From NCBI RefSeq assembly GCF_027944115.1, contig NZ_JAPJZI010000001.1:1860001-1924000 (forward strand): 64,000 nucleotides of DNA, in the 5' to 3' direction. Below are positions 39,851-47,804 of the stretch, piece by piece (position 1 is the first letter of the stretch; each line of letters opens with the position of its first letter). Made by a program: the position numbers and the translations under genes. This DNA is from Hoeflea prorocentri. GTDB taxonomy: Bacteria; Pseudomonadota; Alphaproteobacteria; Rhizobiales; Rhizobiaceae. The notes beneath the pieces are model-generated. The model was not told where the DNA came from. It searched no databases and saw only the letters and a program-made list of their open reading frames with translations.

Positions 39851-39879
39851 GTTATGACGGTACGGCCAGTTTCTGTCAA
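39851..39879 (-). promoter_or_regulatory. Candidate promoter for tRNA-Tyr, tRNA-Gly and tufB
   Basis: A perfect -35 TTGACA is followed after 17 nt by CATAAC on the minus strand, about 70 nt upstream of tRNA-Tyr. This is the best -35 match that I found in the window, fitting a highly expressed stable-RNA operon. Confidence 0.6.
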
Positions 39880-39986
39880 CACGCATCCGCGTAAATTTTC
39901 CGGTTTATACCGCACTGGTAAATCCCGCTGCCCGATGGTTCACATTGCGCCTTGCCAGAATGGTGACCGGTTCTATAAGTGCGACG

Positions 39987-40823
39987 ATGAACAACACGGA
40001 CAAAGACAAGAAAGGCGAGCGCGACAGCCACTTTGCCAAACGGCGTCGGGCTTACCGGGATGCAAAGGCGGCGCGCGTCAAAACGGCTCCGACCGACAGC
40101 GTGCTGCTTTACGGTCTGCACACCGTTCGCGCCGCGATCCAGAATCCAAAACGCTCGATCAAGCGCATGTTGGTGACGCGCAATGCGCTGACGCGGCTCG
40201 ATATCGGCGACGCGGACGCCCTGCCCTTTCCGGTGGAGACCGTCGCGCCGGCCGTCCTGGACAAGATGCTCTCCGGCGACGCCATCCATCAGGGCGTTGT
40301 CGTGGAAGCAAAGCCGCTTAAGGCTCGTCGCATCTCGGATCTGGGTGACAGCCCGCTTGTGCTTGTGCTTGATCAGGTCACCGATCCCCACAATGTCGGC
40401 GCGATCATGCGCTCTGCCGTGGCAATGGGCGCCGGTGCTTTGATTACCACCATGCGACACAGCCCTCAGGAAAGCGGCGTTCTGGCGAAGTCCGCCTCCG
40501 GCGCACTTGAACTCATCCCGCATATCCAGGTCGTCAATCTGGCCGAAGCAATTGAAGAACTGAATGGCAGCGGCTTCCTGACAATCGGGCTTGATTCGGA
40601 AGGCGATGAACAGCTTGAGGCGACATTCGGCGGCGACCGGATTGCCCTGGTTCTGGGCGCAGAGGGCAAGGGTCTACGCCAGAAGACGCGGCAGACCGTC
40701 GAGCGGCTGGCGCGACTGGATGTTCCAGGCGTCATCAAGTCATTAAATGTTTCCAACGCAGCAGCCGTGTCGCTTTATGCGGCCCACCGTTATCTGGAGC
40801 AGAATCAGGCCTACGGCACGTAA
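39987..40823 (+). CDS. rlmB: 23S rRNA 2'-O-methyltransferase RlmB (TrmH/SpoU family)
   Basis: I start at 39987 (278 residues, MNNTDKDKKGERDSHF); an earlier in-frame start at 39945 is less likely. The basic N-terminal tail (about 1-35) is followed by the substrate-binding domain (VLLYGLHTVRAAIQNP) and the SPOUT knot with LDQVTDPHNVGAIMRSA, LVLGAEGKGLR and VPGVIKSLNVSNAAAVSLY. It would methylate a guanosine ribose in the 23S peptidyl transferase region (G2251 in E. coli). It is divergent from the tRNA-Tyr transcript. Confidence 0.9.
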   Translation: MNNTDKDKKGERDSHFAKRRRAYRDAKAARVKTAPTDSVLLYGLHTVRAAIQNPKRSIKRMLVTRNALTRLDIGDADALPFPVETVAPAVLDKMLSGDAIHQGVVVEAKPLKARRISDLGDSPLVLVLDQVTDPHNVGAIMRSAVAMGAGALITTMRHSPQESGVLAKSASGALELIPHIQVVNLAEAIEELNGSGFLTIGLDSEGDEQLEATFGGDRIALVLGAEGKGLRQKTRQTVERLARLDVPGVIKSLNVSNAAAVSLYAAHRYLEQNQAYGT

Positions 40824-40926
40824 CCGCGCGCCAGGACCGTCTGGCATTATTTGGGACCGGAGTTGATTTTCCTGGCAACTATGCGCACTCCTGAAACGCC
40901 TCCTTTTCAGGATTCACCTTTCGACC

Positions 40927-42279
40927 TCACAGTTGTCTGTCCAAAAAATCCCTGACCAACAGATTTCGTTCCCGGTTCATGTGCTCGCCATCGATTGACC
41001 CGAGCAGCCTTATGTACCTTAGGCCTGGAAGCACAACGGAAGCATCTGCAAAATTAAGATGCTCAGCCCCCGAGATCGTATAATCTTCATAGGTTTCATC
41101 CGCACCAGTTTTGGCGAAATCATTCCCTCCCTCATTGCGTTCGCTGTAGAGCATCAGATAAGGGACTTGTACTGGAACCTCGATGTTCGTTCCAAAAATT
41201 CCGCCGTCCAAGTTAACCGCGGCAGCGCATCGCGGATCAGCTTTACAAAACTCTGTGGCGACGGCGCCCCCAAGCGATAGCCCCACAATGCCAATTCTTT
41301 GATTGTCGGCGCATCGGCCTTCTGTACAACCAGGTATGTCCTTTAGGATGGAATCCAGGTTGTCGAGCACAAACCCTGTGTCTTTCGCCCGTCGTTTGAC
41401 TATGACGGGTAGCGTATTGTTGTCCCGATAGACCTGCAAAGACACCGCCGAGCGTTCGTCCCGCTCAAGATCCTTTCCGCCCAGCTTTTTGAAGTTTTCT
41501 ACTTCTTTGGCCTTTTCCTCATCCGACAGGTCATCATGAAGCAAGGCATATTCCCCCCGCTGATCCTTATGGCGAATGGCAATAATCACGTAGCCGTGGC
41601 TCGCCAGGGACTCCATCAGCAGAAAACTGTCTGATGCTATGGAAAGAAGCGCGTGATTATAGATCAGGACCGGTCGATCTGTGCCGCCAACCGCCATCGG
41701 CGGCGACAGAAATGAGTGTGTTTTCATGTTCTTCAGGTAAGCTGTGAAGAAACGTTCGATCGCAGAAAAATACTCCGCGCTGTTAAACTCGCTCCAAACG
41801 GTCTCGCGGCCGAATTCCTTCCCATCCTCGATTGCCGCTGGATACCACACCTTCAATTGAAGCCGCCGGATCTGCGCAGGGTCTCCGTCCGCGTCGCTAT
41901 CGGGAATATATTCCCGATTTATGGTTACAACACCGGCTTTACCTGGACCATCGGGCGCCGGTAAAGTACGAACAGGCAAGCCAAGTGAAAGCACGGTAGA
42001 CGTTGCAAGAAACAAGATTCCGACACCTGCACCGATAAAGCCAGCGGCACGTCCTGCTTCCCAGCCCAATAGCAGTTTGACCAGTAGAAAGCCGATCACG
42101 ACAAACACCGGGATCATCTGCCAACGAAAGTGAAAAGCGACCAGGTGGATGCCAACGAGACCTGCTGCGAGGCTAACAAGAAATAGCAAAGCCGCGGAGT
42201 TCGACGTCGACGGGAAAACGGCCGCGATGATTGATGCAAGCGCAAGAGCGATAATGCCGATCTCTAAAGTGAAAACCAC
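40927..42279 (-). CDS. Membrane-anchored alpha/beta hydrolase resembling platelet-activating-factor acetylhydrolase
   Basis: The 450-residue protein has four hydrophobic segments in its first 100 residues (about 4-22, 29-50, 55-72 and 78-100), then a hydrolase domain from about 115. The nucleophile elbow GLSLGG holds S335; D358 (NLDGG) and H407 (GAEHLNFADASVV) fit the aspartate and histidine spacing of PAF-acetylhydrolase and dienelactone-hydrolase relatives. The substrate is unknown; an ester or phospholipid is plausible. Which side of the membrane the catalytic domain faces cannot be read. Base composition looks less GC-rich than its neighbours, hinting at acquisition. No operon partner is evident. 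Confidence 0.7.
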   Translation of the reverse strand: MVFTLEIGIIALALASIIAAVFPSTSNSAALLFLVSLAAGLVGIHLVAFHFRWQMIPVFVVIGFLLVKLLLGWEAGRAAGFIGAGVGILFLATSTVLSLGLPVRTLPAPDGPGKAGVVTINREYIPDSDADGDPAQIRRLQLKVWYPAAIEDGKEFGRETVWSEFNSAEYFSAIERFFTAYLKNMKTHSFLSPPMAVGGTDRPVLIYNHALLSIASDSFLLMESLASHGYVIIAIRHKDQRGEYALLHDDLSDEEKAKEVENFKKLGGKDLERDERSAVSLQVYRDNNTLPVIVKRRAKDTGFVLDNLDSILKDIPGCTEGRCADNQRIGIVGLSLGGAVATEFCKADPRCAAAVNLDGGIFGTNIEVPVQVPYLMLYSERNEGGNDFAKTGADETYEDYTISGAEHLNFADASVVLPGLRYIRLLGSIDGEHMNRERNLLVRDFLDRQL

Positions 42280-42461
42280 GTAATTTCACCATCTGCCGTA
42301 TGTCAAAAAAATGCGTCGCGAAGCACCATGTTTGGTGGCGCGAGTTTCGATGCAACCCCTGCGACTTTTTGTCTGGCTACAACAACCAAAGATCATGCAT
42401 CTCTGAGGCGCCGCCAAAGTGTCGAGACCGGACGTAACCGTTTATGGATACGCGCCTTTGC

Positions 42462-43271
42462 CTATTGCGCTGTCCACCCGCCATCCACCGGGATGGCGGT
42501 GCCGGTAATGTTGTGGGCGTGGCGATGACATAGCCAGACGGCCAATGATCCGATCTCCGACGGTTCGGACATGCGCAAGGTGGGCTGCTTTTCCTTCAGC
42601 AAATCGGCGATCCCGGCATCGCGGCCGCCACCCACGATCTGCGTTCGCGCGTCGATTTGCGGCTCGATCAATTCAGTCTCCGTCCATCCGGGGCAAATAC
42701 AGTTGACGGTCACGCCGCCGGACACCCTGTCGCCACGGGATGCGTATTCAAGCGCCGACACACGCGATAGACCGACAATGCCGAACTTGGATGCCACATA
42801 AGGCGCCTTATCAACAGACGCCACGAGGCCGTGAACGGAAGCAATATTGACCACGCGGCCATATCCGCGCTCACCCATTGCCGGCATGGCAAGGCGCATG
42901 GTGTGAAAGGCCGCGCTCAAATTGACGGCCAGAATGGTGTCCCAGGTTTTACGATCCGCGTCGGCGAGCGATGCCGTACGCTGTACGCCTGCATTGTTGA
43001 CCAGAATGTCGACACCGCCGCAACCCGCCGTATCCGCCATCATAGCTTCGATTGCGTCGGGGCTGCGCAGATCGGCATCGAAATAACGGATGTCCTGTGC
43101 GCCGGCATCCTGCAGCCGTTGTTTTGCTGCCTCCACAGTCTGTTTATCGGCCAGCCCGTGCAGTCCGATATGACAGCCGGCAGCGGCTAACGCTTCGGCG
43201 ATTGCCAATCCAATCCCTTGTGTTGATCCCGTGATGAGGGCTGTCCTGCCTTCCAAAAACCGATCTGACAT
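42462..43271 (-). CDS. Short-chain dehydrogenase, probable 3-hydroxybutyrate dehydrogenase
   Basis: The 269-residue SDR has the NAD-binding motif TGSTQGIG (14-21), NNAGV (92-96), catalytic S145, Y158 and K162, and a C-terminal PVDGGWTAQ. The late region ICPGWTETELIEPQI and the segment KEKQPTLRMSEPSEIGSL resemble D-3-hydroxybutyrate dehydrogenases, which oxidise 3-hydroxybutyrate to acetoacetate. It follows the acyl-CoA synthetase gene by six bases, with its ribosome-binding site inside the end of that gene, so the pair forms an operon. SDR family certain; substrate moderately supported. Confidence 0.72.
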   Translation of the reverse strand: MSDRFLEGRTALITGSTQGIGLAIAEALAAAGCHIGLHGLADKQTVEAAKQRLQDAGAQDIRYFDADLRSPDAIEAMMADTAGCGGVDILVNNAGVQRTASLADADRKTWDTILAVNLSAAFHTMRLAMPAMGERGYGRVVNIASVHGLVASVDKAPYVASKFGIVGLSRVSALEYASRGDRVSGGVTVNCICPGWTETELIEPQIDARTQIVGGGRDAGIADLLKEKQPTLRMSEPSEIGSLAVWLCHRHAHNITGTAIPVDGGWTAQ

Positions 43272-43277
43272 TTGGTT

Positions 43278-44804
43278 CTATTCCTCATTTTCCAGAAGGC
43301 GGCGCAGTTCGGTTTTCAGAACCTTGCCGTAGTTGTTCTTTGGGAGTGCATCAACGAAGCGATAGGTCTTGGGGCGTTTGAAACGCGCAATATTGTCGAG
43401 GCAATGCGCATCGAGCATCTCGGCGCTGACTTCGGCATCCCCTTGGGCGACTACAAAAGCCGCGACAATTTCACCCCATTCGGCGTGCCTTTGGCCGACA
43501 ACGCTGATCTCGTGCACACCCGGTACAGCAAGAAGCACCTCTTCGATCTCTCGCGGGTAGATGTTTGTACCGCCGGAGATGATAACATCCTTGGAACGGT
43601 CCTTGAGGGTCAGAAAGCCCTCCTCATCGAGCGATCCCATATCACCCGTCCAAAGCCACCCATCGCGCAGGGTTTCACCGGTCGCAGACTGATTGTTCCA
43701 GTATCCGGCCATGACGGGAGACCCTTTGACGACGATCTCTCCTGTCTCACCGGCGGGTAACGAATGCCCGCTTTCATCGACAATGTGTACATCTACACAG
43801 GATTGGGCTGTCCCGACGGAGGCAAGCCGTTCGCGCCAGCGTGGGTGCGTCCGATCAGCAATCGTTTCGCGCGGCAGTGCGGTGATCGTCATGGGCGATT
43901 CGCCCTGCCCGTAGATCTGGCAGAACCGGGACCCGAGCACATCGACGGCTTCAACGATATCTTCCAGATACATCGGCCCGCCGCCATAGACGATGGTGCG
44001 CAACCCTTGCCCTGCCCGGCCTTGAACCTTGGCCTCTTCGACCAGCCTTTTGACCATGGTCGGCGCGGCGAAGATGTGAACGCTGCCCAGGTCTTTCGCC
44101 AGGTCGAGGATTTCTGCCGGATCAAACCCGGCCGATGCGGGCACCACGTGCCGCGCGCCCTTCATGACGTGCTGGAAGTTATAGATTCCCGCACCATGAG
44201 AAATCGGTGCTGCATAGAGTGCCGCGTCATCCGGGAAGACGTTGTCGACATCGACAAAGTACGAGAACGCCATGGCATGCAGATTGCCGTTGGTCAGCAT
44301 CACGCCCTTGGGTTTGCCTGTTGTCCCGGATGTGTAAAAGAGCCAGGCCAGATCGTTTGCGTCACGCGAGACGGGCTCCTGCGTCTCAGAAGCCCGATAC
44401 ATGGCTTCGAACTCAGGTCCGCCGAGAGTGCGGATGCGAGCAAGCCCGGCTTGTGATATCTGCACCTCACCGCTGACACCGGCGTCGGCAAAGAGCAGCG
44501 TGGCACCGGCATTTTCAACAATCCATACCGCTTCGTTGACATGCAGTTTGGCATTGATCGGAACTGCCACGGCCCCGGCGTGCCAGATAGCGTAGAGCAG
44601 TTCGAGGTAGGCGGTGCTGTTTTTGGCAAATATCGCAACGCGATCACCCGGTACGATGCCTTCCTGTGCCGATAGATATCCAGCAATGGCCCGGCTTCTT
44701 CGGGCAAATTCCCGATAATCGGCGACAAGGCGCGTGCCCTGCATCAATGCCGGCCGATCCGGAAATAGCTGGGCCGTACGTTGCAGCCAGACCGCGAGAT
44801 TCAT
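43278..44804 (-). CDS. AMP-forming acyl-CoA synthetase (ANL superfamily)
   Basis: The ATG at 44804 has a strong AGGAGG upstream and gives 508 residues (MNLAVWLQRTAQLFPDRP). Motifs in order are the P-loop FYTSGTTGKPKGVML, A5 YGQGESPMTIT, A7 WLWTGDMG, A8 LKDRSKDVIISGGTNIYP and the catalytic lysine in PKNNYGKVLKTEL. It activates a carboxylic acid to its CoA thioester. Pairing with a hydroxybutyrate-type dehydrogenase suggests short-chain acid use (for example acetoacetate or a related acid), but it is shorter than dedicated acetoacetyl-CoA synthetases, so the substrate stays open. Confidence 0.8.
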   Translation of the reverse strand: MNLAVWLQRTAQLFPDRPALMQGTRLVADYREFARRSRAIAGYLSAQEGIVPGDRVAIFAKNSTAYLELLYAIWHAGAVAVPINAKLHVNEAVWIVENAGATLLFADAGVSGEVQISQAGLARIRTLGGPEFEAMYRASETQEPVSRDANDLAWLFYTSGTTGKPKGVMLTNGNLHAMAFSYFVDVDNVFPDDAALYAAPISHGAGIYNFQHVMKGARHVVPASAGFDPAEILDLAKDLGSVHIFAAPTMVKRLVEEAKVQGRAGQGLRTIVYGGGPMYLEDIVEAVDVLGSRFCQIYGQGESPMTITALPRETIADRTHPRWRERLASVGTAQSCVDVHIVDESGHSLPAGETGEIVVKGSPVMAGYWNNQSATGETLRDGWLWTGDMGSLDEEGFLTLKDRSKDVIISGGTNIYPREIEEVLLAVPGVHEISVVGQRHAEWGEIVAAFVVAQGDAEVSAEMLDAHCLDNIARFKRPKTYRFVDALPKNNYGKVLKTELRRLLENEE

Positions 44805-44965
44805 CGATGCTATCCTCCTGCGGTGGTCATAATCGCACGTGCAGGCGGCTGCCAATCCGTATTTCTACGAGAAATAACGACAAAAAGACCGTCGGGTCCG
44901 CGGCATCTTTGCGGAGCCTGGTTCCCGTCGCAAAACTGATTGGGAATGGAAATGAATGGACCTAA

Positions 44966-45041
<76 letters not shown>

Positions 45042-45190
45042 AATGCGGTGCAATTAGCATAAAGTTTGCATGAGTAAAGTAAAATAAACGCAAAGACGTG
45101 CCTTTATGCGCATCATTGACACCAAGACCTTGTGAAATGCTGTGGTTCTGGCCATGTTATGGCCGTCACAACCGATTGAAAAAACACAAT

Positions 45191-45964
45191 ATGACCCGAA
45201 ACCTTTCGTCCCTGTCCTTTATTTCAAGCGATACGGACAGTGCCCAGGAGGCCGCCCGGCACCTCGCCTCGCTCTACGGGCAGACAGACCCGAACGAAGC
45301 CGACGTGATCGTGGCGCTTGGCGGCGACGGCTTCATGCTGCAAACCCTCCACGACACGATGGCTTCGGGAAAGCTGATTTACGGCATGAACCAGGGATCG
45401 GTTGGATTCCTGCTCAATGAATACCGCGAGGAAGGCTTGCGCGAGCGGATTGCGGCTGCGGTCGAACACCACATTCGCCCGCTAGAGATGGTGGCGACGG
45501 ATGCAGAAGGCAATTCGATCAGCGCCTATGCGATCAACGAAGTCTCACTTCTGCGTCAATCCTATCAGGCTGCCAAACTCAAAGTGCTGGTCGATGGCCG
45601 TGTTCGCCTTGAAGAACTCATATGCGACGGCCTCATGGTCGCAACGCCCGCCGGGTCCACCGCTTATAATCTTTCGGCGCATGGCCCAATTCTACCGCTT
45701 GAAGCGCCGTTACTGGCGCTGACACCGGTCAGTCCGTTTCGTCCGCGCCGCTGGCGCGGAGCGCTGTTGCCGAACCGGGTCACTGTGGAGATCGAAGTCC
45801 TTGAGGGCGACAAACGGCCGGTCAATGCGGTAGCCGACCACACGGAAGTCAAATCGGTTGGCTCGGTGATGATCCGCGAGACGAACAAGGTCACGGCCCG
45901 CATCCTGTCGGATCCCGATCACAGTTGGGACGACCGTATTCTCGCCGAACAATTTCTCTATTAA
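45191..45964 (+). CDS. nadK: NAD kinase
   Basis: The ATG at 45191 gives 257 residues (MTRNLSSLSFISSDTDSAQ). The family signature GGDGFML is at 44-50 (catalytic D46), with NEVSLLR, CDGLMVATPAGSTAYNLSAHGPI and the later SRVT-type strand. It phosphorylates NAD to NADP and is essential in most bacteria. The compact length is typical of alphaproteobacterial NadK. The gene has no obvious Shine-Dalgarno. It is divergent from tRNA-Thr and followed 39 nt later by a small exported protein. Confidence 0.92.
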   Translation: MTRNLSSLSFISSDTDSAQEAARHLASLYGQTDPNEADVIVALGGDGFMLQTLHDTMASGKLIYGMNQGSVGFLLNEYREEGLRERIAAAVEHHIRPLEMVATDAEGNSISAYAINEVSLLRQSYQAAKLKVLVDGRVRLEELICDGLMVATPAGSTAYNLSAHGPILPLEAPLLALTPVSPFRPRRWRGALLPNRVTVEIEVLEGDKRPVNAVADHTEVKSVGSVMIRETNKVTARILSDPDHSWDDRILAEQFLY

Positions 45965-46003
45965 TGTGCAACCCAAGGTATGTGCCATGGGAGGAAGAGC
46001 GTC

Positions 46004-46534
46004 ATGTTTAGCCAAAACCCCCTGCCCGTCATTTTCTGTTCCTTGTCCTGGCTGATCGCGCCAGTCATTCTGCTTGGCGCATCTGCGTCGGCGATGGAAA
46101 CACCACAGACCGAAGCCGAGATCACGCCTGTTCGCGTGCTGGCCGTTGTGAGCGGCGGGTTCTGGCAGGAAGACGTGGAGACTACAAACGAAGCAGATGA
46201 CAGTGAAACGGAAACGGCAAAAGAAATGCGCCGTGGTTACTTCAGGAGCATTGCTTTCCGCTCCGAAGACAACACGTCACGGCTATATCTCCAGCGCATC
46301 TGGCTTTCGCCCGATGGACCGACTGTTGTCGATACCAAGGAAATCGAGGCACTCACAGAACTCAACGCCTATATTACCGATATGCGCCCGGAGAACTCTA
46401 CCGGCGTTGCGAGCCAACCCGGATTCGTCACATTCATCTATCTGAAGCAGGACCCGGCAGCCACAGAACCCGATACCTGGGAGCTCTATGTGGACGAGTT
46501 TGGCGATATGGCGTTCACACCAGCAACAAACTGA
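46004..46534 (+). CDS. Small exported protein of unknown function
   Basis: The ATG at 46004 has GGAGG upstream and gives 176 residues. Residues 1-34 form a signal peptide ending near SASAM. The mature part is acidic (EDVETTNEADDSETETAKE) and contains RGYFRSIAFRSEDNTSRLYLQRIWLSPDGPTVVDTKEI, predicted beta-rich. I do not recognise the family. It follows nadK in the same direction and may be co-transcribed, but no functional link is implied. Confidence 0.75.
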   Translation: MFSQNPLPVIFCSLSWLIAPVILLGASASAMETPQTEAEITPVRVLAVVSGGFWQEDVETTNEADDSETETAKEMRRGYFRSIAFRSEDNTSRLYLQRIWLSPDGPTVVDTKEIEALTELNAYITDMRPENSTGVASQPGFVTFIYLKQDPAATEPDTWELYVDEFGDMAFTPATN

Positions 46535-46549
46535 TCCAACCGCCCCGGC

Positions 46550-47678
46550 CTATTCGATATCCTCGACCACCGCGTCACTGCCGTGAACGCGGTGCGCCAG
46601 CGCCGATTCCATAAACGTGTCGAGGTCACCGTCCAGCACATCCTGAGGGCTTGTGCTTTCTGTCCCCGTACGCAGGTCTTTCACAAGCTGGTAGGGTTGC
46701 AACACATAAGAACGGATCTGATGACCCCAGCCGATCTCGGTCTTTGAGGCCTCTTGCTCGCTGGCTTCGTCTTCACGCCTCTTGAGCTCTTCCTCATAAA
46801 GACGCGAGCGCAACATCTCCCAGGCCGTTGCACGGTTCTTATGCTGCGAGCGCTCGTTCTGGCACTGGACCACGATATTGGTCGGAATATGGGTAATGCG
46901 GACGGCGGAATCGGTTGTGTTGACGTGCTGACCACCAGCACCCGAGGCGCGGTAGGTGTCAATACGCACTTCCGATTCCGGAATCTCGATTTCGATCGTG
47001 TCGTCGATCACCGGAAAGACCCACACGGACGAGAATGACGTATGGCGGCGTGCCTGGCTGTCGAAGGGGGAAATACGCACCAGTCTGTGGACGCCCGACT
47101 CGGTCTTCAACCGGCCATAGGCGTTGTGCCCCTTGACCAGCAAGGTTGCCGATTTGATGCCCGCTTCTTCGCCATCGTGAACTTCAAGAACCTCGACCTT
47201 CATGCCACGCTTGTCGGCCCAACGGCTGTACATGCGCACAAGCATGGAGGCCCAGTCCTGGCTCTCCGTCCCGCCGGCGCCTGAGTGGATTTCGAGATAG
47301 GTGTCGTTGGCGTCGGCCTCTCCGGACAAAAGCAGATCGATCTGACGGCGATCGATGTCCGTTTTCATGGTGCGAAGGGCTTCTTCGGCCTCACGCACAA
47401 CATCATCGTCGGCTTCTTCCTCTCCCAGCTCAATGAGGCCGACATTGTCGTCGAGCCTCGCCTCAAGCTCTTTTATGCTGGAGATGTTTTCTTCCAGTTG
47501 CTGGCGCTCGCGCATCAGCTTCTGAGCTTCCTGCGGGTCGTTCCAGATATCCGGGTCTTCTGCCTTGACGTTTAGAAATTCAAGCCGTTTAAGTGCCTGA
47601 TCCCAGTCAAAGATGCCTCCTCAGCAGGCTTACGGCCTGCTTGATTTCATCGACAATTGCCTGAATTTCCGTACGCAT
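46550..47678 (-). CDS. prfB: Peptide chain release factor 2 (requires programmed +1 frameshift)
   Basis: RF2 terminates translation at UGA and UAA. Translation starts at the ATG at 47678, reads 23 codons ([23 protein letters not shown]) and reaches an in-frame TGA at 47607-47609. A +1 shift at CTT-TGA-C continues in the downstream frame ([12 protein letters not shown]) to the stop at 46550, giving about 375 residues, the normal length. The stop-recognition tripeptide SPF is near 203-205 and the catalytic GGQ near 248-250. Frame-naive calling would truncate this gene. It follows mrcA by 126 nt. Confidence 0.96.
47606..47621 (-). promoter_or_regulatory. prfB recoding site (programmed +1 frameshift)
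   Basis: On the minus strand the sequence is AGG AGG CAT CTT TGA C: an internal Shine-Dalgarno, a spacer of the standard length, the slippery CTT and an in-frame TGA followed by C, the poor termination context. This is the known autoregulatory switch: low RF2 slows termination at TGA and favours the shift that makes RF2. Confidence 0.95.
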
Positions 47679-47804
47679 AGTCGCTCGTTTTTCCTCTTTG
47701 GATAAAGACCCGGCAGAACCGCCATGGCGGGCGGACATTAGTAGCGCGCACGGGTCAAGTAAAGCCGACGTGGCGGCCTTACACATGTCAGACAATCAAA
47801 TTTG

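Noticed and set aside
39667-39915. 82-codon open frame over tRNA-Gly and tRNA-Tyr
   Set aside because: It reads through two tRNA genes and the promoter in front of them.
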